From Pelagibacterium luteolum (lineage in GTDB: Bacteria > Pseudomonadota > Alphaproteobacteria > Rhizobiales > Devosiaceae), in the NCBI RefSeq assembly GCF_900100665.1, contig NZ_FNCS01000004.1:124001-188000 (forward strand): a stretch of 64,000 bases of DNA, in the 5' to 3' direction. The notes beneath the pieces were generated by a model. It made no database searches and was not told where the DNA came from. It saw only the letters and a program-made list of their open reading frames with translations. Shown piece by piece: positions 53,276 through 61,845 of the stretch. Position 1 is the stretch's first letter. The number at the start of each line of letters is the position of its first letter. The position numbers and the translations under genes are program-made.

Positions 53276-54454
53276 TCAGGCCGGCTGGCGTACGGGCGTG
53301 GGGCGGTCACGTTTGCCCCGCAACCCGAACAGCACGCGCACGCCCGGAATGGGGCGGATTGCTTCGGTCAGCACGATGCACAGGACAAGTGTCGCAGCGA
53401 TGAGCAGGCTGGCTTCGAGCCAGACCGGCAATTCGCGCGGCGCCAGCCAGAAGCCCAGCGAGACGATGATCGTCTGATGCAGCACGTAATAGGCAAAGAC
53501 CCGTTGATTGAGAAAATCGAGCAACGCCGTGCGACGCGTGAGATAGCGCTGGGCCATGCCCAGCATGGCGAGAACGGCCAGCCACATATAGAGCGTCCGC
53601 ACACCCATGATAGCGACGAACGCCGGCTCAACGGCGCGAACTGCCGGCCAGTTGAGGCGGGCGACAAAGAGGATCGCAGCCAACGTGGCGACGGTTATCA
53701 GGATCGGGCGCAGGTGGCGATCGAGCTGGCGCCAGAACATGTCGCTTTTGGCAATCAACCAGCCGATCAGAAGCATGGACAAGAGATTGGCGTGGTTTGC
53801 CCAGTCGTCGATCACCGCCATGGTAACGGGGAAGTGCGGGGCGAGAAACGCGGCAATGGCCAAAAACGGCAGCACGGGCACGAGCATCAAGCGCCAGCCG
53901 TAAGCGCCGTCACCGAGCCACTGCGCAGCGCGATCGACATGGGTCGCGAGGCGGGCCAGTACCGGGATCAGCAGCGCGACGAGCAGGGTGTAGATCAGGA
54001 TATAGACCAGATACCAGAGGTGGTTGTAGGTCGGAGTGAGGATGGAAAACTCCATGCCGAAATCGAGATAGTCGGCATAGAAGGCCCAGAAATCCGGGCC
54101 GATTTCGCCTTTGGTGCGCAGTTCAAAATAGGCCTGCGGCGCGACCGTCACCACCATGCCGAAGAGGACGGGCAGGGCAAGGCGGGCGGTGCGCGACTTG
54201 AGGAACTCGCCCAGCGGGGCGCGGTCCATAGCGAAATGCAGGGCGATGCCCGAAATTATAAACAGCAGCGGCAGGCGCCAGGGATTGAGCAGGGCCATCA
54301 GCGGTTCGATGGCTGGGCTCATATGGGTGCTTTTGACGTGCCAACCCCACGTCACATAGAACATGCCGATGTGATAAAGGATCAACAGCCCGAAGGCGAT
54401 GGCGCGCAGCCAGTCGAGATCGTGGCGGCGATGGGTCGAGGCGGAATGGGGCAT
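53276..54454 (-). CDS. Acyltransferase family 3 membrane protein (OpgC-like)
   Basis: 392 aa with about ten transmembrane segments. The start HDLDWLRAIAFGLLILYHIGMFYVTWGW carries the H of the catalytic motif; RLPLLFIISGIALHFAM contains the usual arginine, and LVYILIYTLLVALLIPVL follows. Members O-acylate glucans, lipopolysaccharide or other surface sugars. The start at 54454 (MPHSASTHRR) is typical. It lies in the opposite direction inside the cobalamin region and is divergent from the LytTR gene. Confidence 0.88.
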   Translation of the reverse strand: MPHSASTHRRHDLDWLRAIAFGLLILYHIGMFYVTWGWHVKSTHMSPAIEPLMALLNPWRLPLLFIISGIALHFAMDRAPLGEFLKSRTARLALPVLFGMVVTVAPQAYFELRTKGEIGPDFWAFYADYLDFGMEFSILTPTYNHLWYLVYILIYTLLVALLIPVLARLATHVDRAAQWLGDGAYGWRLMLVPVLPFLAIAAFLAPHFPVTMAVIDDWANHANLLSMLLIGWLIAKSDMFWRQLDRHLRPILITVATLAAILFVARLNWPAVRAVEPAFVAIMGVRTLYMWLAVLAMLGMAQRYLTRRTALLDFLNQRVFAYYVLHQTIIVSLGFWLAPRELPVWLEASLLIAATLVLCIVLTEAIRPIPGVRVLFGLRGKRDRPTPVRQPA

Positions 54455-54600
54455 GGTCTGGTCGCTTTTGGAAAAGGTCGGCTGAGCTTGGATCGTCGAT
54501 TGGCGCGATGGCAATCGCCATGGGCTGAGCGGCGGCGCGCCGGGACGAACGGCGGCTGTGTCCGTTCGGACTGGTGCGAGGCGCGGCGCGTGAGGGGCCG

Positions 54601-55449
54601 ATGATTTCGCCGCAATCGATCCGCAACGAGGATGCCGAACTCGAACGCCGCGTGGCGATCCGGGTGTTCATCGGGTCCGCAGCATTTCTTCTGGCCGTCG
54701 GGATTTTGAACGCCGCGACGCTTTTGACCGAGGCGGAGCGCGAGGGCATCGCGCTCGATCCGCGCATGCCGATCGTTTTGGAAATGAGTTCGGTGCTGGC
54801 GATCCTGTTGCTGGTGCCACTGCTCGTCTGGTTCGAGCGGCGCATGCCGTTCTCGCCCGAGACCTGGGGGCGAGCGCTGCTCTGGCACGGGCTTGGGACC
54901 GTGGTTTTTTCTCTCCTGCACGTAACGCTGTTCAGCCTGTTCCGGGCGGCGCTGTTTCCGCCGCTGTTTGGTGAGGCTTACGTCTTTGCCACCAATCTTC
55001 CCGTCGATCTGCTCTATGAGTATCGCAAGGATTTGCTGCCCTATGCGGTGATCGTCCTGCTGCTCGGGCTACAGCGCCAGCTCGAGGAGCATAAGCGCGA
55101 GGCCCAAGCACTGCGCACGGAGGCGCGCCGAACCGGCAGGGTGACGCTGAAATCGGGCGGGCGCACGCTGATCATCGATGCCGGGCGCGTCGAGTGGGCT
55201 GCAGCGGCGGGCAATTACGTCGAGATTCACGGCGTGGGCGAGACGCAACTGGCGCGGATTTCGCTTTCCGGTCTCGCCACGCTTTTGATCGAGGCGGGGG
55301 CCGACATGGTGCGGGTACACCGCTCGCACCTCGTCAATCGCGACAAGGTGCGCGAGATCATTCCATCGGGCGATGGCGATTTCCGCGTGAAGCTGGCCGG
55401 GGGCGCCGAAGTGCGCGGATCGCGGCGTTTCAGGGAGGCGATCGCCTGA
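54601..55449 (+). CDS. Membrane-bound LytTR-type transcriptional regulator
   Basis: 282 aa. Four predicted transmembrane segments in the first 170 residues (IRVFIGSAAFLLAVGILNA, MSSVLAILLLVPLLVWF, GLGTVVFSLLHVTLFSLF, LLPYAVIVLLLGLQ), then a short coiled stretch and a LytTR DNA-binding domain (about residues 185-282) with VEWAAAAGNYVEIHG and MVRVHRSHLVNRDKVREII. Its divergent partner is the acyltransferase gene, a likely target. The start at 54601 has GAGGGG close upstream; a GTG at 54574 is possible. Its stop shares one base with the cobN start. Confidence 0.87.
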   Translation: MISPQSIRNEDAELERRVAIRVFIGSAAFLLAVGILNAATLLTEAEREGIALDPRMPIVLEMSSVLAILLLVPLLVWFERRMPFSPETWGRALLWHGLGTVVFSLLHVTLFSLFRAALFPPLFGEAYVFATNLPVDLLYEYRKDLLPYAVIVLLLGLQRQLEEHKREAQALRTEARRTGRVTLKSGGRTLIIDAGRVEWAAAAGNYVEIHGVGETQLARISLSGLATLLIEAGADMVRVHRSHLVNRDKVREIIPSGDGDFRVKLAGGAEVRGSRRFREAIA

Positions 55450-58400
55450 TGCATTTGCTTGCCGCACAGGCCGGAGCCCTGCAGCAGGAGGGCGAGGCGA
55501 TCGATCTAGCCCAGACGCCGGGCGCGTTTGCGTTTGCGTCGTCGGCCGATAGCGAACTCGCCATGCTGGCCGCTGCCGCCGACAGGGCGGGCGAGGACGG
55601 CTTGCGACTGGCCAATCTCATGCGGCTCACGCACAACTTCTCGGTCGACCTATGGTGCGAGGATACGCTGGCCCACGCCAGGCTGATCGTGATCCGGTTG
55701 ATCGGCGGCTCGGCCTATTGGCCTTATGGGTGCGATGAGATCGAGATGCTGGCGCGGCGTAAGGGTATCGCGCTGGCGTTCCTGCCGGGCGATGCCACTC
55801 CCGATCCGGTGCTTTTGGGACGCTCGACGGTGGCCGAGGCGGACTGGCACGCGCTGCATCAACTGTTTCTGGCCGGTGGCCCGGACAATGCCGATGCGAT
55901 CCTTGAGGCGTTTCGGGCGCTGGCGCGGGGTGAAGCGATCGGCGCGGCGGCGACGCCGTTTCCGGCCTTTGGGTTCTGGGATCGGGCGCGGGGGATCGTT
56001 AGCGCGCCGGCGCGGCAAATGTGTCCCGAACCGGTCGGCACAGGGCTGCAAAAGCCGGCACATGTGCCCATTCTGTTTTACCGCGCCGTGCTCGAGGGAT
56101 CGGGGACGGCGACGCTGGAAGCGCTGATCGGGGAACTGGAGCGTCGGGGGCTCGCGCCGGTGCCGATGGTCATGTCCTCGCTCAAGGCGAAGGACTGCGC
56201 GGGGTTCGTGCGCCAGGCGCTGGGGGACATCCAACCGGCGGCGATTTTCAATCTTACCGGGTTTGCCCTGGGGGTAGGCGATCTTTCTCATGAGATGAAC
56301 CCGTTTGGCTCGACCGACGCGCCGGTGATCCAGCTCGTGCAGGGGTCGCGTCCCCCGGTCATGTGGGAAGCCGATCCACGCGGGCTGACGCAAAAAGACC
56401 TCGCCATGCAGGTCGTGTTGCCCGAAATCGACGGGCGGATCGGGGCGCTGATCGTAGGGCACAAGGCAGAGGCCGTGTGGCATGAGCGGACGCAGTGCCC
56501 GCTGACATCTTTTGCGCCCGAACCCGATGGCGTGGCGCGGGCGGTGGAGTTGGCGGCAAATTATGCGAGGCTTCGGGCTAAGGCGCCAAGTGAACGCCGG
56601 GTGGCGATGGTTTTGGCCAATTATCCGTTGCGCGATGGGCGGTTGGCAAATGGTGTGGGGTATGACGCACCGCAGTCGAGCGTCGTGATTTTGCGTGCGT
56701 TCGCGGCGGCGGGGTATGATGTGGGGGCATTACCGGCGGTGGGTGATGCAGACTCGGCGCACCCCTCATCCTACCCTTCGGGTCACCTGAGGGGTGCGCT
56801 GAGCGTGTCGCGGGATCGTGCGCTGGACGATGGCACGGCTTTCATCGAACACATTCAGACCGGGCCTACCAATGCCCGGCCCCAGCATGGCGTGTCTGAT
56901 GCGGTGATGTCGTTGGCGCGGTATCGGGAGCTTTTCGAAACGCTGCATCCTTGCATCGTCGAGGACGTGCCGGCGCGCTGGGGGGCGGTGGAGGACGACC
57001 CGTTTGTGCGGGGAGATGGGATTCATTTGCCGGTCAAGGTTTTTGGCAATGTCGCGGTCCTGTTGCAGCCGGCGCGGGCGTATGATGTGGCTGAAGAGGA
57101 CAGTTTTCACGACCCCAATCTTGTGCCGCCGCATGCCTATATCGCCGCCTATCTGTGGCTCAGGCATGAGTTCGGGATGGACGCGCTGATCCATAATGGC
57201 AAGCACGGCAATCTCGAATGGCTGCCGGGCAAGGCCAATGCGCTGGATTCGGAAAGCTACCCCTCGGTGCTCTGGGGGCAGGTGCCCCATTTCTATCCTT
57301 TTATCGTCAACGATCCAGGTGAGGGCACGCAGGCCAAGCGCCGGACCGGCGCGACAATCATCGACCATCTGGTGCCGCCGCTGACGCGGGCCGAGACTTA
57401 CGGGCCGCTCAAAGACCTCGAAGCGCTGCTTGATGAATATTACGTAGCAATGGGCATGGATCAGCGCCGGCTGGAAAGTCTCAAGCGCAGGATATTGGAA
57501 TTTACCCGCGACGCGCGGCTCGATGCCGATATCGGATTGCCCGAGGATGAGACGGCGGCGCTGACCAAGATCGACAATTTTCTGTGTGAATTAAAGGAAG
57601 CCCAGATCCGCGACGGACTGCACATTCTGGGGCAGGCGCCCGGGGGTGATTTCGAGCGTGATCTGCTGGTGGCCTTTGCGCGGGTGCCGCGTGGGGAGGG
57701 CGAGGGTGGCGATGCTTCGTTGATCCGGGCGCTGGCCGATGATCTGCGGCTGGGCGTCGATCCGCTTGATCTTGAGATGGCGGCGCCCTGGACGGGGCCA
57801 AAGCCCGATGTGCTCGATACGGGCGGGGTGTGGCGCAGTGCCGGTGACACCATCGAACGGCTCGAAGCGCTGGCCGGGCAATTGGTGATGGGGCGGGAGG
57901 CTCCGGCTGAATGGCAAGCGACGCGCGCCGTTCTCGATACTGTCGAAACGGTGATCCGGCCGCGTCTGAGAGCCTCGGGGCCAAACGAGATCAGAGCGTT
58001 GCTCGATGGGCTCGACGGTAAGTTCGTCGCCCCCGGGCCATCGGGTGCGCCGACGCGGGGGCGGATCGATACGCTTCCGACGGGGCGCAATTTCTATTCC
58101 GTTGATAACCGGGCGATCCCGACGCAGACGGCGTGGGCGCTGGGTCAAAAGGCGGCGGAAAATCTGTTGCTGCGCCATTTCCAGGATCATGGCGTGTGGC
58201 TGACGTCTCTGGCGATGAGCGTTTGGGGCACTGCAAACATGCGCACGGGCGGCGATGATATCGCCCAGGCGCTGGCACTGATCGGGGCGCGGCCCAAATG
58301 GCAGGGCGCGTCGCTCTCGGTGATGGGCTATGAGATCATCCCGCTCGCCAAATTGGGGCGGCCAAGGGTGGATGTGACCCTGCGGATTTCCGGGCTGTTC

Positions 58401-59255
58401 CGCGATGCGTTTCCCGCACAGATTGCCCTCTTCGACAAGGCCGTGCGCGCCATTGGCGCACTCGATGAACCGGTCGAGGACAATCCGATCGCGGCGCGCA
58501 TGCGCACCGAAGCGCTCGACATGATGGCGGCGGGCGCCAGCCAGGATGACGCCGGTTTGCGGGCCGGGCATAGGATTTTCGGCGCGGCGCCGGGCGGGTA
58601 TGGCACGGGTGTCGGCAAGCTTGTCAACAGTGGGAAATGGCGCGACAAGGCCGATCTGGCCGAGGCGGTGCTGGCGTCGGGGCAGTATGCCTACGGCGCG
58701 CACGCGGAGGGCGTTGCGGAAAAGGCGCTGTTCGCCGATCGTCTGAGAATGGCCGATGCTGTGGTGCACGTGCAGGACAATGCCGAGCACGATATTTTGG
58801 ATTCCGACCAGTATTACCAGTTCGAGGGTGGACTATCGGCGGCGGTCGAAACGCTTTCGGGCGCAAAACCGGCGGCCTACCATCTCGATACCTCGCGGCC
58901 CGAAACGCCAAAGGTGCGGACGCTCGAGGAAGAGGTGGCGCGAGTGATGCGGGCGCGGGTGGTCAATCCCAAATGGATCGAGGGCATGAAGCGCCATGGC
59001 TATCGGGGCGCGTTCGAAATCATCGCCACAGTCGATTTCATGTTCGGGTTCGCGGCGACCACGGGCGCGGTCAAGTCGCACCATTTCGATCTGGCGTTCG
59101 CCGCGTTCGTCGAGGACGAGGCAACGCGCGACTTTCTGATCGCGGCCAACCGGTTCGGCTATGATGAGCTGATCGCAAAATTCAACGAAGCCCGCGAACG
59201 CGGCTTTTGGGCGCCGCGGAGCAATTCGGCGTTTGCGTATTTGGTGGATGAATGA
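55449..59255 (+). CDS. cobN: Aerobic cobaltochelatase subunit CobN
   Basis: 1268 aa, close to the reference length of about 1275. Large ATP-dependent chelatase subunit that binds hydrogenobyrinic acid a,c-diamide and inserts cobalt with CobS and CobT. Hallmarks: NLTGFALG, DAPVIQLVQG, HNGKHGNLEWLPGK (from about residue 581), YPFIVNDPGEGTQAKRR, ETYGPLKDLEALLDEYY, WLTSLAMSVWGTANMRTGGDDIAQAL, RVVNPKWIEGMKRHGYRGAFE. Relative to related CobN proteins an extra stretch of about 30 residues is present near residues 431-461, containing a palindromic element. Its ATG overlaps the LytTR stop, so it is now read through that gene. Confidence 0.95.
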   Translation: MHLLAAQAGALQQEGEAIDLAQTPGAFAFASSADSELAMLAAAADRAGEDGLRLANLMRLTHNFSVDLWCEDTLAHARLIVIRLIGGSAYWPYGCDEIEMLARRKGIALAFLPGDATPDPVLLGRSTVAEADWHALHQLFLAGGPDNADAILEAFRALARGEAIGAAATPFPAFGFWDRARGIVSAPARQMCPEPVGTGLQKPAHVPILFYRAVLEGSGTATLEALIGELERRGLAPVPMVMSSLKAKDCAGFVRQALGDIQPAAIFNLTGFALGVGDLSHEMNPFGSTDAPVIQLVQGSRPPVMWEADPRGLTQKDLAMQVVLPEIDGRIGALIVGHKAEAVWHERTQCPLTSFAPEPDGVARAVELAANYARLRAKAPSERRVAMVLANYPLRDGRLANGVGYDAPQSSVVILRAFAAAGYDVGALPAVGDADSAHPSSYPSGHLRGALSVSRDRALDDGTAFIEHIQTGPTNARPQHGVSDAVMSLARYRELFETLHPCIVEDVPARWGAVEDDPFVRGDGIHLPVKVFGNVAVLLQPARAYDVAEEDSFHDPNLVPPHAYIAAYLWLRHEFGMDALIHNGKHGNLEWLPGKANALDSESYPSVLWGQVPHFYPFIVNDPGEGTQAKRRTGATIIDHLVPPLTRAETYGPLKDLEALLDEYYVAMGMDQRRLESLKRRILEFTRDARLDADIGLPEDETAALTKIDNFLCELKEAQIRDGLHILGQAPGGDFERDLLVAFARVPRGEGEGGDASLIRALADDLRLGVDPLDLEMAAPWTGPKPDVLDTGGVWRSAGDTIERLEALAGQLVMGREAPAEWQATRAVLDTVETVIRPRLRASGPNEIRALLDGLDGKFVAPGPSGAPTRGRIDTLPTGRNFYSVDNRAIPTQTAWALGQKAAENLLLRHFQDHGVWLTSLAMSVWGTANMRTGGDDIAQALALIGARPKWQGASLSVMGYEIIPLAKLGRPRVDVTLRISGLFRDAFPAQIALFDKAVRAIGALDEPVEDNPIAARMRTEALDMMAAGASQDDAGLRAGHRIFGAAPGGYGTGVGKLVNSGKWRDKADLAEAVLASGQYAYGAHAEGVAEKALFADRLRMADAVVHVQDNAEHDILDSDQYYQFEGGLSAAVETLSGAKPAAYHLDTSRPETPKVRTLEEEVARVMRARVVNPKWIEGMKRHGYRGAFEIIATVDFMFGFAATTGAVKSHHFDLAFAAFVEDEATRDFLIAANRFGYDELIAKFNEARERGFWAPRSNSAFAYLVDE
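56757..56799. repeat. Palindromic element inside cobN
   Basis: Arms GCGCACCCCTCA (56757-56768) and TGAGGGGTGCGC (56788-56799) are exact complements; an inner ACCC-TTC-GGGT hairpin lies at 56773-56783. In the cobN frame it encodes AHPSSYPSGHLRGAL (residues 437-451). Its design (short GC palindrome with a CCCTTCGGG centre) resembles the intergenic repeats of the window. Confidence 0.7.
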
Positions 59256-59439
59256 TGGGGACGATTGGAAATTATGCGTGTGACGGGGCGCTGCTCCTGG
59301 ACCCCGGGAATAAATTTCGGGGTGACGGGTGTGGGAATTGGCAGGGCGCCACGCACACTCTCAGCCGTCATTCCGGGGCCTGTTCCCGGAATCCAGCGCA
59401 GCGCCCGCACGGACCGAAAATGCCGGAGATGAAACCAGA
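59256..59439. repeat. Palindromic repeat copies between cobN and cobO
   Basis: No gene. CTGGACCCCGGGAATAAATT then TCGGGGTGACGG (about 59296-59329) and TCATTCCGGGGCCTGTTCCC then GGAATCCAGCG (about 59370-59402) face each other. They interrupt the cob operon by 184 bp. Confidence 0.65.
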
Positions 59440-60084
59440 ATGACCGAACGCCAGCCGAAAAAGACCGATCTGATGAGCGAGGCGGAGCGCGATGCTTATC
59501 ATGCGGAGAAGATGAGAAAGAAAAAGGCGGCGCGCGACAAGCTGGTCGAGGCCAATTCCAATGAAAAGGGGCTGCTGATCGTCCATACCGGCAAGGGCAA
59601 GGGCAAGTCGACTGCTGCGTTCGGGATGGTGTTTCGCGGCATCGCGCACGGGTTCAAGGTGGGGATCGTGCAGTTCGTGAAGGGCAAATGGCACACGGGC
59701 GAACGCGATATTCTGGATCACTTTCCTGACCAGGTGTCGATCAACGCCATGGGGGACGGGTTCACCTGGGAAACCCAGGATCGCCAGCGCGACCTCTTGG
59801 CGGCGCGTCAGGCGTGGGACAGGGCGAAGGAACTGATCGCCGATCCGGACTACCAGATGGTGCTGCTCGACGAACTCAACATCTGTTTGCGTTACGACTA
59901 TCTGCCGCTCGACGAGGTGATCGCCACGCTACGCAATCGGCCGATCGACAAGCATGTTATCGTGACGGGGCGCAACGCCAAGGACGAGTTGATCGAGATC
60001 GCCGATCTCGTGACGGAGATGACGCTGGTCAAGCATCCGTTCCGGGAGCAGGGGGTGAAGGCGCAGGCGGGGATCGAGTTTTAG
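59440..60084 (+). CDS. cobO: Cob(I)yrinic acid a,c-diamide adenosyltransferase
   Basis: 214 aa, CobO/BtuR family. N-terminal P-loop HTGKGKGKSTAAFGM (about residues 50-64), VGIVQFVKGKWHTGERD, VLLDELNICLRYDYLP, VIVTGRNAKDELIEIADLVTEM. Transfers the adenosyl group of ATP to the corrin cobalt. The start at 59440 gives the family N-terminus (MTERQPKKTDLMSEAERDAY); the longer upstream frame runs through the palindromic repeats. Confidence 0.94.
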   Translation: MTERQPKKTDLMSEAERDAYHAEKMRKKKAARDKLVEANSNEKGLLIVHTGKGKGKSTAAFGMVFRGIAHGFKVGIVQFVKGKWHTGERDILDHFPDQVSINAMGDGFTWETQDRQRDLLAARQAWDRAKELIADPDYQMVLLDELNICLRYDYLPLDEVIATLRNRPIDKHVIVTGRNAKDELIEIADLVTEMTLVKHPFREQGVKAQAGIEF

Positions 60085-60090
60085 TTCCTG

Positions 60091-60582
60091 CTAGAAGCAG
60101 GCGCCGTCCTGGCCGAGGCTCATGCCGAGGCGGTTGACGATGGGGTCGAAGGCGGGGACGTCCATGGCGGGGTAGTCGAGCCGGACATTGGCCGTCTGGC
60201 TGCCGCCACAGGTCAGGATTGCCTTGGCGTAAAAGACGTGACCACCGCGCGTGCCGGTCCATGAGGCCCAGTCGGGGGTTTCCGAACGGTAGGTAATCGA
60301 CCAGCCATCGCCCTCGTCGGCGCCGATGCGGCGGGCGATTTCGGCCATGAAATCCGCGTTCTGGGTCGGTCCGCCCCAGGTGGTGATCTTGGCGCGGCCG
60401 TGATCGGCGCGAAACACCTTGCCCTCGCCGGGCACGCTGGGCGTGCCGTCGGCGAGATAATTGGCAGGGACATCGACCGCCGATCCGAAGCGCGGATTGA
60501 CATAGCGCGTCCAGTCATTGCCCAGGGCGGGCAATGCGAGAAGCGGCAGCAGCAATGTGCAGGCGAGAAGTCGAATCATCAA
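60091..60582 (-). CDS. Hypothetical secreted protein
   Basis: 163 aa. Signal peptide MMIRLLACTLLLPLLALPAL, cleaved near LGN. The mature part is about 140 residues with two cysteines near the end (ILTCGGS, DGACF) that could form a disulfide, and NPRFGSAVDVPANYLADGTP near its start. It resembles small periplasmic proteins of unknown function widespread in Rhizobiales. The operon context gives no clue. Start may be 60579 instead of 60582. Confidence 0.75.
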   Translation of the reverse strand: MMIRLLACTLLLPLLALPALGNDWTRYVNPRFGSAVDVPANYLADGTPSVPGEGKVFRADHGRAKITTWGGPTQNADFMAEIARRIGADEGDGWSITYRSETPDWASWTGTRGGHVFYAKAILTCGGSQTANVRLDYPAMDVPAFDPIVNRLGMSLGQDGACF

Positions 60583-60618
60583 TCACCAATTTGCCTGCGA
60601 TTGCGGCTGGCGCAAGGC

Positions 60619-61257
60619 TCATAAATGTTCGTGATGATGATGCTGTGTGGCGCCCCTCATTTCTGTAAGAGCCTGGATGAGAATCCGGGTCGCCGAATGG
60701 AGGAATAGCGCCGCCATGAGGCCGGCGACGACGAGGTCGGGCCAGCCGGACTGGAAGACGAAAACCAGCCCCGCCGCGCCCATGACGGCGACATTGCCGA
60801 TGGCGTCATTGCGCGAGCACAGCCATACAGAGCGTACATTGGCGTCGCCCTTGGCGTAGTCCATGAGGAGCCAGACGCTGACAAGGTTGGCCAGCATGGC
60901 GATGAAGCCGACAATGCCCATGATTTCAGCCTGCGGCATGCCGATATAGAGCACTTGGTAAAGCGTCGAGCCGGCCACCCACAGACCCATGACCAGCAGC
61001 GAGAGGCCCTTGGCGATGGCTGCCGAGGACCGCATCCATAAAGGCTGGCCGATGACGAGGAACGAGATGAGATAGGTGACGCCATCGGCGAAAAAGTCGA
61101 GCGCGTCGGCCTTGAGAGCCTGGCTGCCCGACAGGGCGCCAGCCGACATCTCCATGGCAAATCCGGCGAAATTGATCACCATGACGGCGATCAGCCGCCG
61201 CTTGTAATCGGGCGACAGCCCTTCAAATTGCGGTTCGTGCGAATGGGTGCAGGCCAT
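60619..61257 (-). CDS. Cation diffusion facilitator-type metal transporter
   Basis: 212 aa, lacking the cytoplasmic C-terminal domain of full CDF proteins (about 300 aa). Six transmembrane segments can be drawn; the N-terminus is MACTHSHEP and the C-terminus HHHHEHL, probable metal-binding tails. TM2 carries ADALDFFADG with the D-x3-D site; the TM5 site reads CSRNDAIGNV, with a cysteine where CDFs usually have histidine four residues before the aspartate. Export of a divalent metal is likely. Divergent from a MerR regulator with a classic long-spacer promoter. Confidence 0.87.
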   Translation of the reverse strand: MACTHSHEPQFEGLSPDYKRRLIAVMVINFAGFAMEMSAGALSGSQALKADALDFFADGVTYLISFLVIGQPLWMRSSAAIAKGLSLLVMGLWVAGSTLYQVLYIGMPQAEIMGIVGFIAMLANLVSVWLLMDYAKGDANVRSVWLCSRNDAIGNVAVMGAAGLVFVFQSGWPDLVVAGLMAALFLHSATRILIQALTEMRGATQHHHHEHL

Positions 61258-61299
61258 GGGAATGTCGTCCGGAGAGTTGCGTATTGTGTGACGACACCC

Positions 61300-61330
61300 G
61301 ATATAGGACCTCTAGTCACCAGAGGTTCAA
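61300..61330 (-). promoter_or_regulatory. MerR-type promoter of the CDF gene
   Basis: On the minus strand: TTGAAC (-35, 61325-61330), a 19-bp spacer, and TATATC (-10, 61300-61305). The spacer carries the dyad ACCTCT-N7-AGAGGT at 61308-61326. A 19-bp spacer with a central dyad is the signature of MerR-activated metal-resistance promoters. Confidence 0.85.
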
Positions 61331-61342
61331 GAGGTATTTTTG

Positions 61343-61810
61343 ATGGTGCCGTCAGATTATTCCATCGGCGATCTGGCCCGGCATACGGGCATCAAGGTCG
61401 CAACGATCCGCTATTATGAAACCGTTGGCCTGATGCCGCCGCCCCCGCGCACCGAGGGTAATCAGCGCCGATACGGCAAGGGAGCGCTCGACAGGCTCAA
61501 TTTCATCGCCCATGCCCGCGCCTTCGGGTTTTCCATGGAGGCGGTGCGGCATCTTCTGACGATTGCCGCGCACCCGGAGCAACCCTGCGAGGATATCGAT
61601 GCGCTGGTGGCCGAGCGGTTGGTTGAAGTCGAGATGAAAATTTCAGGGCTGACCCGGCTGCGGGACGAGCTTTCAGACCTGTTGCACACTCATGACGGCG
61701 GCGTCGTGCGCGAATGCCGGATCATCGAAGCGCTGTCGGACCATTCGGCCTGCCCGCCAGGGCACAAACATCATGGACTGACGGCTGAACTTGCCACCGT
61801 TGGCAAATAG
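61343..61810 (+). CDS. MerR-family metal-responsive regulator
   Basis: 155 aa. HTH at the N-terminus (YSIGDLARHTGIKVATIRYYETVGLMPPPPRTEGNQRRYG), long dimerisation helix, and a C-terminal metal region with cysteines and histidines: CEDIDALV near residue 80, then RECRIIEAL and HSACPPGHKHHG. Probably activates the divergent CDF gene through the 19-bp spacer promoter. Start ATG 61343 with AGAGG upstream. Which metal it senses cannot be read from sequence. Confidence 0.9.
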   Translation: MVPSDYSIGDLARHTGIKVATIRYYETVGLMPPPPRTEGNQRRYGKGALDRLNFIAHARAFGFSMEAVRHLLTIAAHPEQPCEDIDALVAERLVEVEMKISGLTRLRDELSDLLHTHDGGVVRECRIIEALSDHSACPPGHKHHGLTAELATVGK

Positions 61811-61845
61811 GCTAGAAGATCAGGCGAGGAGTTTTGGGGGGCACG

